Positions 1 to 6,079 of a DNA stretch of 7,917 nt are shown here, in pieces. The notes below the pieces were generated by a model that had not been told where the DNA came from, made no database searches, and saw only the letters and a list, made by a program, of their open reading frames with translations. The stretch's first letter is position 1. Every line of letters begins with the position of its first letter. The DNA lies in assembly GCA_016780605.1 (NCBI GenBank), contig JADHLS010000226.1, forward strand, positions 1 through 7,917, read 5' to 3'. The translations under genes were made by a program, and so were the position numbers. The stretch is from Reyranella sp. (GTDB lineage: Bacteria > Pseudomonadota > Alphaproteobacteria > Reyranellales > Reyranellaceae).

Positions 1-1
1 C

Positions 2-475
2 CTTCTCACCAAGCAGTTCGAGCTGCTCGCGGGCATCGAGATGGTCGACGTGCCCTACAAGGGATCGGCGCTAGCCTATCCCGAGCTGATGAACGGCACG
101 GTCGCGGTGATGCTCGACAATCCATCGGGTTCCGCCGGCCTGGTGCGCGAGAGGCGGCTGACGGGTTTCGCCGTCACGCGGCCGTCGCCGATATTGCCGA
201 ATGTGCCGACCTTCGACAGTGTTGGCGTGAAAGGCTTCGATGCCGTCTTCTGGTATGGCGTCGTCGCGCCTGCCGGCCTGCCATCCGAGATCGCCGATCG
301 CATCCAGAAGGCCTTGGCCGAGAGCTTCCTGACCGGCCAAGGACGCGAGTCGCTGCGCGCCATGGATGTCGAGCCCGTCATATCGACTCCGACAGTGTTC
401 GCTGCCGCCATGGCAAATCAGACGTTGGAGCTGCAAGCGCTCGCGGACCGGCTTGGCATCAAGCCGACGGAGTAG
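2..475 (+). CDS. Bug/TTT-family tricarboxylate transporter substrate-binding protein, C-terminal part
   Basis: This is the C-terminal 157 residues of a periplasmic solute receptor of the tripartite tricarboxylate transporter (Bug) family. The frame is open to the left window edge, so the N-terminus and signal peptide are missing. Family landmarks are visible in order: VPYKGSALAYPELMNG (ligand-pocket loop and helix), VMLDNPSGSA, TGFAVTRPSPILPNVPTF (the usual LAVT..R...LPdVPT segment), FDAVFWYGVVAPAGLPSEI (the W.G..AP.G.P hallmark), and a final helix ending LGIKPTE. These receptors are known to bind carboxylates or related small acids and deliver them to a TctA/TctB membrane pair; many are orphans encoded away from it, and no membrane partner is visible here. 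The ligand cannot be read from sequence. The next gene on this strand is a class II aldolase-like gene 145 bp downstream, with a large palindrome in between, so co-transcription is uncertain. Confidence 0.93.
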   Translation, partial: LLTKQFELLAGIEMVDVPYKGSALAYPELMNGTVAVMLDNPSGSAGLVRERRLTGFAVTRPSPILPNVPTFDSVGVKGFDAVFWYGVVAPAGLPSEIADRIQKALAESFLTGQGRESLRAMDVEPVISTPTVFAAAMANQTLELQALADRLGIKPTE

Positions 476-482
476 AGACACA

Positions 483-595
483 ACCTCACCCTGAGGAGCC
501 ACGCGCAGCGTGGCGTCTCGAAGGGTGGAACGATCACGAGGTCTGTTGCCCACCCTTCGAGACGCGGCCGTTTGGGCCGCTCCTCAGGGTGAGGT
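483..595. repeat. 113-bp nested palindromic intergenic element
   Basis: The gap between the receptor and the aldolase-like gene is nearly filled by a two-level inverted repeat. The outer arms are a perfect 17-bp match (483-499, ACCTCACCCTGAGGAGC, with 579-595). The inner arms are a perfect 16-bp match (513-528, GCGTCTCGAAGGGTGG, with 550-565) around a 21-nt centre. Each half also holds its own small hairpin: 498-504 with 508-514 (7 bp, 3-nt loop) and 564-569 with 575-580 (6 bp, 5-nt loop). The element can therefore fold as one long hairpin or a cruciform-like shape on either strand. From memory, closely similar CCTCACCCTGAGGAG / CTCGAAGG palindromes occur as dispersed intergenic repeats in Bradyrhizobium and Rhodopseudomonas. 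It could act as a bidirectional terminator or mRNA stabiliser; it has no T-tract. It encodes no transposase and would have to move in trans if mobile. Confidence 0.88.
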
Positions 596-620
596 AGGCT
601 GATAGCCGAAGGAGAACGTC

Positions 621-1376
621 ATGGATGGCAGCACGACCCCGTCGTTCAAGGTCAACGAGCTCACGCCCGACCCGACCGTCCAGTTCGACCCCAAGATCAC
701 CAAGTCCTACGTGACCTACGCCCATCGGCTGGCGGCGCGTGGGCTGGTCAATTCGAGCGTCGGCGGCATGGTGATCCGGGTGGCGCATCCCGGCCACGAG
801 CACGGCGTGTGCTACGCCAAGCCCCAGGGAATCAGCCTTGAGGAGGTCGAGGCGGAGGATCTGGTGATCACCGACATTCCGTTCGGCCGCATCCTGCGCG
901 GCGAGCGGGCGACCACGGTGGGCCATCAGATGAACCGCGAGATCCTGCGGCTCCGGCCCGATGTCAACTGCGTGATCCACCTGCACCACGACGAGATGAT
1001 CGCCTTCATGGCGGCGGGCTACGACACCATCCGCTCCTACAGCCTGACCTACGGTTACCTGATGCAGAAGCCCGCGCACTACCTGCCGGCCAGCGTCAAC
1101 GTCGAGGAAGACGTGGCGCCGATCAAGACCTTCATCCAGGACACCAACTGCATCATCATGAAGCGCCACGGCTTCACCGTGCTGGGTCGCACCGTATCCG
1201 AGGCCTATCACCGCACGTGCGTGCTGGTGAGCGAGATCAAGCGCAACATCATCGTCGAGATGCTGTGCGCGGCGAATGGCAAGACGCCGGAATACATCTC
1301 CGACGAGGAGCTCGCCTACATGGCGACGCACGGCGACGCGGTGATGTATCCGGCCCTGATCAAAAAGCCGAACTGA
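621..1376 (+). CDS. class II aldolase/adducin-family protein
   Basis: This is a complete 251-residue protein of the class II aldolase/adducin fold, the usual length for the family. The ATG follows AAGGAG at 609-614 with a 6-nt spacer. Visible landmarks are LAARGLVNSSVGGMVIR (residues 37-53, the N-terminal phosphate/substrate loop region), KPQGISLEEVEAEDLVITD (67-85), RPDVNCVIHLHHDEM (112-126) and MKRHGFTVLG (180-189). His120, His122 and His183 match the three metal-binding histidines of fuculose-phosphate aldolase-type enzymes, so divalent-metal binding is likely. The catalytic glutamate of fuculose aldolase lies four residues before a conserved histidine; here that region reads RATTVGHQ and has no acidic residue, so simple aldol cleavage is not assured. 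Family members include aldolases, epimerases and decarboxylases acting on sugar phosphates or hydroxy acids. The substrate is unknown; the upstream carboxylate receptor hints at a small acid. Confidence 0.92.
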   Translation: MDGSTTPSFKVNELTPDPTVQFDPKITKSYVTYAHRLAARGLVNSSVGGMVIRVAHPGHEHGVCYAKPQGISLEEVEAEDLVITDIPFGRILRGERATTVGHQMNREILRLRPDVNCVIHLHHDEMIAFMAAGYDTIRSYSLTYGYLMQKPAHYLPASVNVEEDVAPIKTFIQDTNCIIMKRHGFTVLGRTVSEAYHRTCVLVSEIKRNIIVEMLCAANGKTPEYISDEELAYMATHGDAVMYPALIKKPN

Positions 1377-1385
1377 CCGATCGCC

Positions 1386-1892
1386 CTAAGGGCGGCTGAG
1401 GCTGCTGTGCGGCGCGTTCCAGGCGCGCAGCCACAATGAGCAGGCGCGACCCGCAAGGAAACCGGCGCAGGCGGCAGCGGCGGTCGAGGCGGCAACCTCG
1501 AGCAGATCGCCCCATGGCAGGTTGGCCGGGATAAGGTCGACGCTGAAGGCGGCCAACGCCACGGCGCCTAGCAGGCTCGCGGCCCACAACCCATCACGGC
1601 CGCTGGGTAGCCGCAGGCGGTCCCACAGCCGATCGACCTGCAGCGGTGCCATGATGCCGCGCGCGGTGCCGGCTACGAGGCCGGCGGCCAGGCCGCCGAC
1701 CCACAGCGCCGGCTGGCGCGACTGCGGGTCCGACATCGCCAGCAGCAGGAACGCGGCGGCGAAGGCCAGCAACGGCGCAGTGAACAAGCGGCCGAACGAC
1801 AGCGAGCGGCCGGCCGCTTCGCGGCGCAGGACGGCGACGGCGCCCAGTGCGCCGGCGGCGACCATCAAGTGCAGGATGTTTAGCTTCAGCAT
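1386..1892 (-). CDS. hypothetical integral membrane protein, five predicted helices
   Basis: I do not recognise a named family with confidence. The 168-residue product has five hydrophobic stretches, at about residues 4-22, 36-53, 64-82, 101-121 and 130-152, and no export signal other than the first helix. The segment GLVAGTARGIMAPLQVDRLW (71-90) recalls the G..RG....V loop of CcdC-like/DUF1453 membrane proteins, but this is only a resemblance. Codons end overwhelmingly in G or C, which supports real coding in this frame. An in-frame TAG lies five codons before the ATG, so the start is confined to M1 (1890-1892), a TTG at codon 9 or ATG at codon 10. No clear ribosome binding site precedes M1, and M1 lies in a perfect inverted repeat (1881-1907). 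The gene ends 9 bp from the convergent aldolase-like gene and is 115 bp downstream of the proline-rich protein gene on the same strand. Confidence 0.7.
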   Translation of the reverse strand: MLKLNILHLMVAAGALGAVAVLRREAAGRSLSFGRLFTAPLLAFAAAFLLLAMSDPQSRQPALWVGGLAAGLVAGTARGIMAPLQVDRLWDRLRLPSGRDGLWAASLLGAVALAAFSVDLIPANLPWGDLLEVAASTAAAACAGFLAGRACSLWLRAWNAPHSSLSRP

Positions 1893-1907
1893 GACGCGCT
1901 GAAGCTA
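1881..1907 (-). promoter_or_regulatory. perfect inverted repeat over the membrane-protein start codon
   Basis: TAGCTTCAGC (1881-1890) and GCTGAAGCTA (1898-1907) are a perfect 10-bp inverted repeat with a 7-nt spacer. On the minus-strand transcript the 5' arm begins with the in-frame TAG stop. The AU of the start codon falls in the loop, and its G plus codons CTG AAG CTA form the 3' arm. This could be a translation-limiting hairpin or a dyad operator for a regulator. It is seen directly; its function is inference, and it could be chance in GC-rich sequence, although the stem includes several A/T pairs. Confidence 0.5.
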
Positions 1908-1956
1908 GGCGCGCGCGCTTACCTGAGGCTGACGCAGATAAGGCATTTTCACGATC

Positions 1957-1978
1957 AATGTGGACGCGCCGCCACATT
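1957..1978. other. 7-bp inverted repeat in the 1893-2007 gap
   Basis: AATGTGG (1957-1963) and CCACATT (1972-1978) form a perfect 7-bp stem with an 8-nt loop. It begins about 30 nt after the stop of the proline-rich protein gene on the minus strand. It could be a weak 3'-end hairpin for that gene or an operator-like dyad for the membrane-protein gene downstream. No T-tract follows it in either direction, so an intrinsic terminator is unlikely. The rest of this 115-bp gap shows no convincing promoter. Confidence 0.3.
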
Positions 1979-2007
1979 CGATGAACGATCATTCAGAGGA
2001 TCGACGA

Positions 2008-2478
2008 CTACCGCTTGTGCTCGAGCATCCGTTGCGCCTTGCGCAGGCCGTCCAGGCACTCCTGTTCCATTCCGCGTTCGGCCTGCGCGCGCGCCGCCAC
2101 CAGCAGCGCCTGCAGGGTCGTTGTCTCCGCTGGATCGAGCTTCGTCATGGTGCGCGTCTCGGCCTCGACCGCCTTGGGCGGTGGCGGCGCGATGTCGGGC
2201 AGGGTCGGCATGCCGGAATGCGATCGCGGCGGCGTCACCACCGAAGGATCGGACGTCGGCGGTGGCTCGACGATGCCGCCTGACCGCGCCAGGTCATCCG
2301 GCGTCACGGGCTTACGCATCTCGCCCGGCGGGACGGTCGGCGGATCCGTCTCGATCCTGTATTGCGCCGAAAGCTCGAGGACGCGGTCACGACAATTCTC
2401 GGCGCGTGCCGAGCCGGGCGGGGCGGCCAGCAACAGGGCCATCATCGCGCCGTAGCGAAGATAGTTTGCACCGTCCAT
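2008..2478 (-). CDS. exported proline-rich hypothetical protein
   Basis: This is a 156-residue protein I cannot assign to a named family. It starts with a likely Sec signal peptide: a positive residue at R8, a hydrophobic core AMMALLLAAP (11-20) and a probable cut after SARA at residue 26, leaving a mature start ENCR. The middle (about 46-103) is rich in Pro, Ser and Thr, with TDPPTVPPGE, EPPPTSDPSVVTPP and PDIAPPPP, and is probably disordered. The C-terminus (about 116-156) is a compact amphipathic helical region with LQALLVAARAQAERGMEQ. Only two cysteines lie in the mature part (Cys29 and Cys141), one in each structured end, so a disulfide is possible. GAGGAA at 2482-2487 (minus strand) lies just before the ATG and supports this start. 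It lies 51 bp downstream of the GH1 gene on the same strand and could share its transcript. A periplasmic location is inferred. Confidence 0.78.
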   Translation of the reverse strand: MDGANYLRYGAMMALLLAAPPGSARAENCRDRVLELSAQYRIETDPPTVPPGEMRKPVTPDDLARSGGIVEPPPTSDPSVVTPPRSHSGMPTLPDIAPPPPKAVEAETRTMTKLDPAETTTLQALLVAARAQAERGMEQECLDGLRKAQRMLEHKR

Positions 2479-2529
2479 GGTTTCCTCGCGATGCTGCGAA
2501 GACCAACGAAGCGACGGCGATACGGTTGC

Positions 2530-3987
2530 TCACACCAGGGCGTTGCGCTCGATAACCTTCCGGTAGAACGACGCGCTGAGCTTCGGGGTGCGCTTCAGCG
2601 TCTTGAAGTCGACATAGTGCAGGCCGAAACGGGCGCTGTAGCCCTGCAGCCATTCGAAATTGTCCATCAGGCTCCAGACGAAGTAGCCGCGCACCGGCGC
2701 CCCTGCGCGGATGGCACGCAGCAGCTGGGCTAGGTATTCCCGCAGGTAGAACACGCGATCGAGATCCTCGACGACGCCGTTGGCGTCCGGCTTGTCGTCC
2801 GACGAGGTGCCGTTCTCGGTGATGTAGATCTCCTTGACGTTCCACAGCTTGGTCACCTGCAGCGGCGCCCAATAGAGCGCCTCGGGGCCGAAGGTGATCC
2901 AGTCCGACTCCATGTGCGGGTAGGAATCGGGCAGGGGAATCTCCGCGTAATACGGCCGGCGCTGGCGGGCGCGCACGAACTCGCCGGGCCCGTAGACGTT
3001 GAGGCCGACATAGTCGACCGGTGTCGAGATCGTCTTCAGGTCGGCCTCGGTGAAGCGTGGCGCATCAGGGCCGGCCGCCTTCAGGTAGGCGTCGGTGTAG
3101 CGCCCTTCGAGGATCACGGTGAGATAGGCGGCGTTCAGCTCGCGTGTGGCGATCTCCGCAGCCTCGATGTTGCGCCGTGTCGTGATCACCGGAAAGGCGG
3201 GCGTGATGTTCTCGGCCGGCCCGATCTTGATGCCGGCGCGGCCACGGGCGCGTACGGCCTGCACGGCGAGCCCGTGGGCGAGCACGGCGTTGTGACGAAC
3301 CTGGTAGAGTCCGGTGCGCGGCAGCTTGAGGCCGGGCGCGAACTCGCCGCCGCCGTAGCCCAGCTCGACGAAGGTGCGCATCTCGTTCAGCGTGAAGAAG
3401 TGGCCGACGCGATCGCCCAGTCTCGCCGCGACGACGGCGGCATAGTCGGCGAAAGCCTCGGCGGTGTCGCGTGATTGCCAGCCGCCGCGGTCCTGCAGCG
3501 CCTGCGGCAGGTCCCAGTGATAGAGCGTGGCATAGGGCTGAATGCCGTTGGCCAGTAGCTCGTCCACCAGCCGATCGTAGAAGGCGAGACCTTTCTCATT
3601 GAGCGGCCCGCGGCCGTCCGGGAACAGGCGCGGCCAGGCGATCGAGAAGCGATAGGTCGACACGCCCAGGCCTTTCATCAGCCCGACGTCCTCCTTGTAG
3701 AGGTGATAGTGGTCGTCGGCGATGTCGGCGGTGGCGCCGCCTTTGATCTTGCCGGGCAGGTTGCTGAACGTGTCCCAGATCGAGGGGCCGCGGCCATCCT
3801 CGTGGGTGGCCCCTTCGATCTGGAAGGCCGAGGTGGCGGTGCCCCAGCGGAAGCCTTCGGGAAAGCTCGATCCTGTCGGCGGCCTGCTCTGTTCCTGGAA
3901 CTGACGGGCCGCCACCAGGCCCAGCGCGCCGAGGCCCAGCGCCGATGCCACGGCAGCACGCCGGCCGATACGTGAACGGAACACCAT
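2530..3987 (-). CDS. GH1 family beta-glucosidase-like glycoside hydrolase with Tat-like N-terminus
   Basis: This is a 485-residue glycoside hydrolase family 1 enzyme, expected to cleave beta-linked glucosides or related sugars by the retaining mechanism. The TIM barrel starts at FPEGFRWGTATSAFQIEG (42-59), the GH1 N-terminal signature with Gln57. Then come YRFSIAWPRLFP (112-123), YHWDLPQAL (156-164), the acid/base region TLNEM (199-203, Glu202), YVGLNVYGP (326-334), the nucleophile motif ITENGTS (389-395, Glu391), and WSLMDNFEWLQGY (438-450), whose Glu445 and Trp446 normally bind the glycone. The proline of the usual T(F/L)NEP motif is Met203. A full GH1 domain is preceded by about 40 extra residues: a twin-Arg N-terminus (RIGRRAAVA, 6-14), then a hydrophobic stretch to about residue 27 that fits a Tat signal or membrane anchor, though no strong AxA cut site is seen. 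Most bacterial GH1 enzymes are cytoplasmic, so export is notable. The ribosome site is weak. The gene is divergent from the methyltransferase gene. Confidence 0.95.
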   Translation of the reverse strand: MVFRSRIGRRAAVASALGLGALGLVAARQFQEQSRPPTGSSFPEGFRWGTATSAFQIEGATHEDGRGPSIWDTFSNLPGKIKGGATADIADDHYHLYKEDVGLMKGLGVSTYRFSIAWPRLFPDGRGPLNEKGLAFYDRLVDELLANGIQPYATLYHWDLPQALQDRGGWQSRDTAEAFADYAAVVAARLGDRVGHFFTLNEMRTFVELGYGGGEFAPGLKLPRTGLYQVRHNAVLAHGLAVQAVRARGRAGIKIGPAENITPAFPVITTRRNIEAAEIATRELNAAYLTVILEGRYTDAYLKAAGPDAPRFTEADLKTISTPVDYVGLNVYGPGEFVRARQRRPYYAEIPLPDSYPHMESDWITFGPEALYWAPLQVTKLWNVKEIYITENGTSSDDKPDANGVVEDLDRVFYLREYLAQLLRAIRAGAPVRGYFVWSLMDNFEWLQGYSARFGLHYVDFKTLKRTPKLSASFYRKVIERNALV

Positions 3988-4104
3988 CGACTGCAGCCTA
4001 GCAGTACATGTGCCGACAATGACGGGCAGCTTTGCATATCACCGGGCGCCACGGCGTCATCGGGGCGTAAGCCCGTGCGTCCATAGTCGGCATCGGGGGC
4101 CACA
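3988..4104. promoter_or_regulatory. divergent intergenic region, probable promoters for GH1 and methyltransferase genes
   Basis: These 117 bp separate two divergently read genes, so promoters for both are expected here by geometry. I could not pick convincing -35/-10 pairs in either direction. The methyltransferase start is preceded by a weak purine run, GGGGG at 4095-4099. A small inverted repeat, ACTGC (3990-3994) with GCAGT (4001-4005), lies directly before the GH1 start with AGG in its loop on the GH1 strand; it is too short to interpret. Confidence 0.4.
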
Positions 4105-4932
4105 ATGACAGACACCGAATACGACGGCGGGTCCAAACGCTGGGCCAATATCGACGGGCAGTCGCAGGCCGCGGCGCGCTACCTCGAGATGATGAACCGC
4201 GTTCTGGAAGAGCAGAAGCGGCAGACCATGGAGTGGCTGAACCTCGCGCCGGGAATGTCGGTGCTGGAAGTCGGGTGCGGCCTGGGGCTGGACGCCGAGG
4301 CCATGGCGCCTCAGGTTGCGCCGGCTGGCCGGGTCGTCGGCATCGATGCCAGCCACGACCTGATCGGCAAGGCGCGCGAGCGCACCGCCGGTCGCGGTCT
4401 GCCCCTGGAATTCGCCGTCGGCGATGCCCATGCGCTTGGCTTCCCCGACAACTCGTTCGGCGCCGCCCGCATCGATCGTGTCCTCCAGCATCTCAGGGAT
4501 CCCGAGCAGGCGGTGCGCGAGATGGCGCGCGTGGTACGGCCCGGCGGCCGCATTGTGGTACTGGAGCCGGATTGGGAATCGGTTTGCCTGGGCGGCGTCG
4601 ACCGCGAGATCGCCCGCGCGGTCGTGCGCTACAAGAGCGACGTCTCGCTGGCGCACGGCATGATCGGCCGCGAGGTGCGCCGCGTGCTGGTCGAGGCTGG
4701 CTGCGTCGACGTGCTCGCCGAGCACGGCAGCGTCACCTTTGCCGACCTGGCGCTGGCGGAGCGGGTGATGTCGTTGCGCCGCAGCCTCGACGGCGCGGTG
4801 AGCGGGGGTTGGGTCGCGCCAGCGGCGGCCGACGCCTGGTGGCACCGGCTGGAGGAGCTGGACCGCACCGGGCGGTTCTTTTCCGCCATGTGCGGTGTCA
4901 TGGCCGTGGGTACTGTCCCGCCGAAGAGGTGA
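4105..4932 (+). CDS. class I SAM-dependent methyltransferase (UbiE/Methyltransf_11-like)
   Basis: This 275-residue protein has the Rossmann-like methyltransferase motifs in order: motif I VLEVGCGLGLDAEAM (53-67), the acidic strand end VVGIDAS (77-83, Asp81, expected to hold the ribose of S-adenosylmethionine), FAVGDAHALGFPDNSF (103-118), DRVLQHLRDPEQAV (124-137), and VVRPGGRIVVLEPDW (143-157). The pattern is typical of small-molecule methyltransferases of the UbiE type. The N-terminal helix region (QSQAAARYLEMMNRV, about 19-33) and the C-terminal part that would define the acceptor give no substrate I can name. It has no signal or membrane segment, so it is probably cytoplasmic. It stands alone on its strand, with a divergent GH1 gene upstream and a convergent LLM oxidoreductase gene 35 bp downstream, so no operon context helps. 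The ATG at 4105 has only a weak GGGGG ribosome site; MTDTEYDGGSKRWANID fits a natural N-terminus. Confidence 0.93.
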   Translation: MTDTEYDGGSKRWANIDGQSQAAARYLEMMNRVLEEQKRQTMEWLNLAPGMSVLEVGCGLGLDAEAMAPQVAPAGRVVGIDASHDLIGKARERTAGRGLPLEFAVGDAHALGFPDNSFGAARIDRVLQHLRDPEQAVREMARVVRPGGRIVVLEPDWESVCLGGVDREIARAVVRYKSDVSLAHGMIGREVRRVLVEAGCVDVLAEHGSVTFADLALAERVMSLRRSLDGAVSGGWVAPAAADAWWHRLEELDRTGRFFSAMCGVMAVGTVPPKR

Positions 4933-4948
4933 AGGCGAGATCGTGCAA

Positions 4949-4966
4949 GGCGACCGAGTGGTCGTC
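4949..4966 (+). terminator. possible weak hairpin between convergent genes
   Basis: In the 35-bp gap between the convergent methyltransferase and LLM genes, GGCGACC (4949-4955) can pair with GGTCGTC (4960-4966) around a GAGT loop, with one G-U pair when read as plus-strand RNA. It starts 16 nt after the methyltransferase stop. There is no U-tract, so this is at best a weak terminator. Confidence 0.25.
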
Positions 4967-4967
4967 G

Positions 4968-6053
4968 TCAATAGCGCCGGATCACCTGCTCGGCGAAGTC
5001 CTTCAGGTTGCTGCGCGCCGTATCCATCGCCGGCAGCAGCGTGATCTCGCTGAGGCCCATCGCCTCGCGTTCGCGCAGCATGGCGATGATCTCGTCGGGA
5101 GTACCGACCAGCCCTCCGGTCGAGCGGATGAGATCCTCGGTGATGAAGCGCCGCTCCTCCGGCGGCAGGAAGGCGCAATGGCCGAGATGGACCTGCTGGT
5201 ACCGTTTGCTGAGCGGGACTTCCATCTTCTCGGTGAAGGCGAGGTACTCGTCCCACAGGTTGCGGCAGCGGCCGGCCACGGTGCTGGTGTCGCCGTCCAT
5301 CTGGTAGAGCTCCCACCAGTAGTGCAGCGTGGCGGCGGCCATTGGCCCGATGTCGTCGATCACGCGCTCCGACGTCATCTTCTCGCCGGGCCGAAGCACA
5401 CAGGCGTAGGAGAGCGAGGCGGTGTGGAAGTCGCCCGGCATCGTGCGGCCGACGGCGGCGGCGCCCGCGCGCATCGTCTCCATGCTCTGCTGCAGGCGGG
5501 TCTTGGTCTGGTTGTGCGAGCAGACGCGGCCATCGCCATAGGCGCCGGCGGTCTTGAGCGCCAGCGGCCCGTCGGCGGCGACGTAGATCGGCACAGGATG
5601 CTCGACGTCGATGAATCCCCGGTCGGGATGCAGGAAGCGGATGTCGGTCTTCTCGCCGCCATTCAAGGCGTAGTCGACCTCCTCGCCATGCAGCAGGGCG
5701 CGCAAGACGCGCAGGTATTCACGGAACTCGCGGGCCCTGACCGGGTCCTTGCCCATGACGCGCATGGCGGTGTGGCCGGTGCCGATGCCGAGGAAGGTGC
5801 GCCGCGGCGCCAGCTTGTTGATGGTGGCGATCGAATGGGCGGTCACCGGCGCCAGCCGCACGCCTGCGACCGACACGCCGGTGCCCAGCCGGATGCGCGA
5901 GGTGTGCTCGGCCGCCAGCGCCAGCACGGCATAGGCGTCGGAGTAGAGCATCTGCGAATCCGCCGCCCACGCCGCGTCGTAGCCCATCGTTTCGAGGTCG
6001 ACGAACAGCTTCCAGTCCGTCACGCGCGGCACGACCGTTACCCCGAACTTCAT
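4968..6053 (-). CDS. LLM-class flavin-dependent oxidoreductase (luciferase-like)
   Basis: This 361-residue enzyme belongs to the bacterial luciferase-like superfamily, TIM-barrel oxidoreductases that use FMN or F420. Visible family segments are FVDLETMGYDAAWAADS (17-33), TSRIRLGTGVSVAGVRLAP (51-69), the glycine-rich FLGIGTGHTAMRVMG (87-101), VPIYVAADGPLALKTAGAYGDG (154-175), and the closing GLVGTPDEII and GLSEITLLPA blocks. The protein has no signal peptide. The reading frame stays open a further 672 bp upstream, but the true start is ATG at 6051-6053: MKFGVTVVP is the usual first beta strand, a strong GGAAGGA ribosome site lies 7 nt upstream, and the upstream extension would overlap a convincing channel gene in another frame. 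It is the last gene of a probable GMC-channel-LLM operon, 26 bp after the channel stop. Cofactor preference and substrate (often a monooxygenase or dehydrogenase reaction on a small organic molecule) cannot be read from sequence. Confidence 0.93.
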   Translation of the reverse strand: MKFGVTVVPRVTDWKLFVDLETMGYDAAWAADSQMLYSDAYAVLALAAEHTSRIRLGTGVSVAGVRLAPVTAHSIATINKLAPRRTFLGIGTGHTAMRVMGKDPVRAREFREYLRVLRALLHGEEVDYALNGGEKTDIRFLHPDRGFIDVEHPVPIYVAADGPLALKTAGAYGDGRVCSHNQTKTRLQQSMETMRAGAAAVGRTMPGDFHTASLSYACVLRPGEKMTSERVIDDIGPMAAATLHYWWELYQMDGDTSTVAGRCRNLWDEYLAFTEKMEVPLSKRYQQVHLGHCAFLPPEERRFITEDLIRSTGGLVGTPDEIIAMLREREAMGLSEITLLPAMDTARSNLKDFAEQVIRRY

Positions 6054-6060
6054 GGTGCTT

Positions 6061-6067
6061 TCCTTCC
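6061..6067 (-). promoter_or_regulatory. ribosome binding site that sets the LLM start
   Basis: On the minus strand GGAAGGA lies 7 nt before ATG 6053-6051. It is one of the clearest ribosome sites in the window and decides for the 361-residue product over a 585-residue reading of the same open frame. It lies in the 26-bp gap after the channel stop codon. Confidence 0.75.
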
Positions 6068-6079
6068 ATTGAACATTTG

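Noticed and set aside
534..1331. 265-codon open frame opposite the aldolase-like gene
   Set aside because: Antisense shadow of a well-supported gene; Val/Asp/His/Leu repeats typical of the complementary frame and no family match.
1382..1394. Small CGCCC/GGGCG hairpin at the convergent ends of the aldolase-like and membrane-protein genes
   Set aside because: Only 5 bp with a 3-nt loop, overlapping a stop codon and without a T-tract; expected by chance at this GC content.
2387..2872. Minus-strand 161-codon frame over the GH1 3' end and the proline-rich gene start
   Set aside because: It overlaps two better genes in another frame and has no motif or start signal.
4057..5316. 419-codon open frame on the minus strand
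   Set aside because: It runs antisense through the methyltransferase and overlaps the LLM gene in another frame; low-complexity shadow with no recognisable domain.
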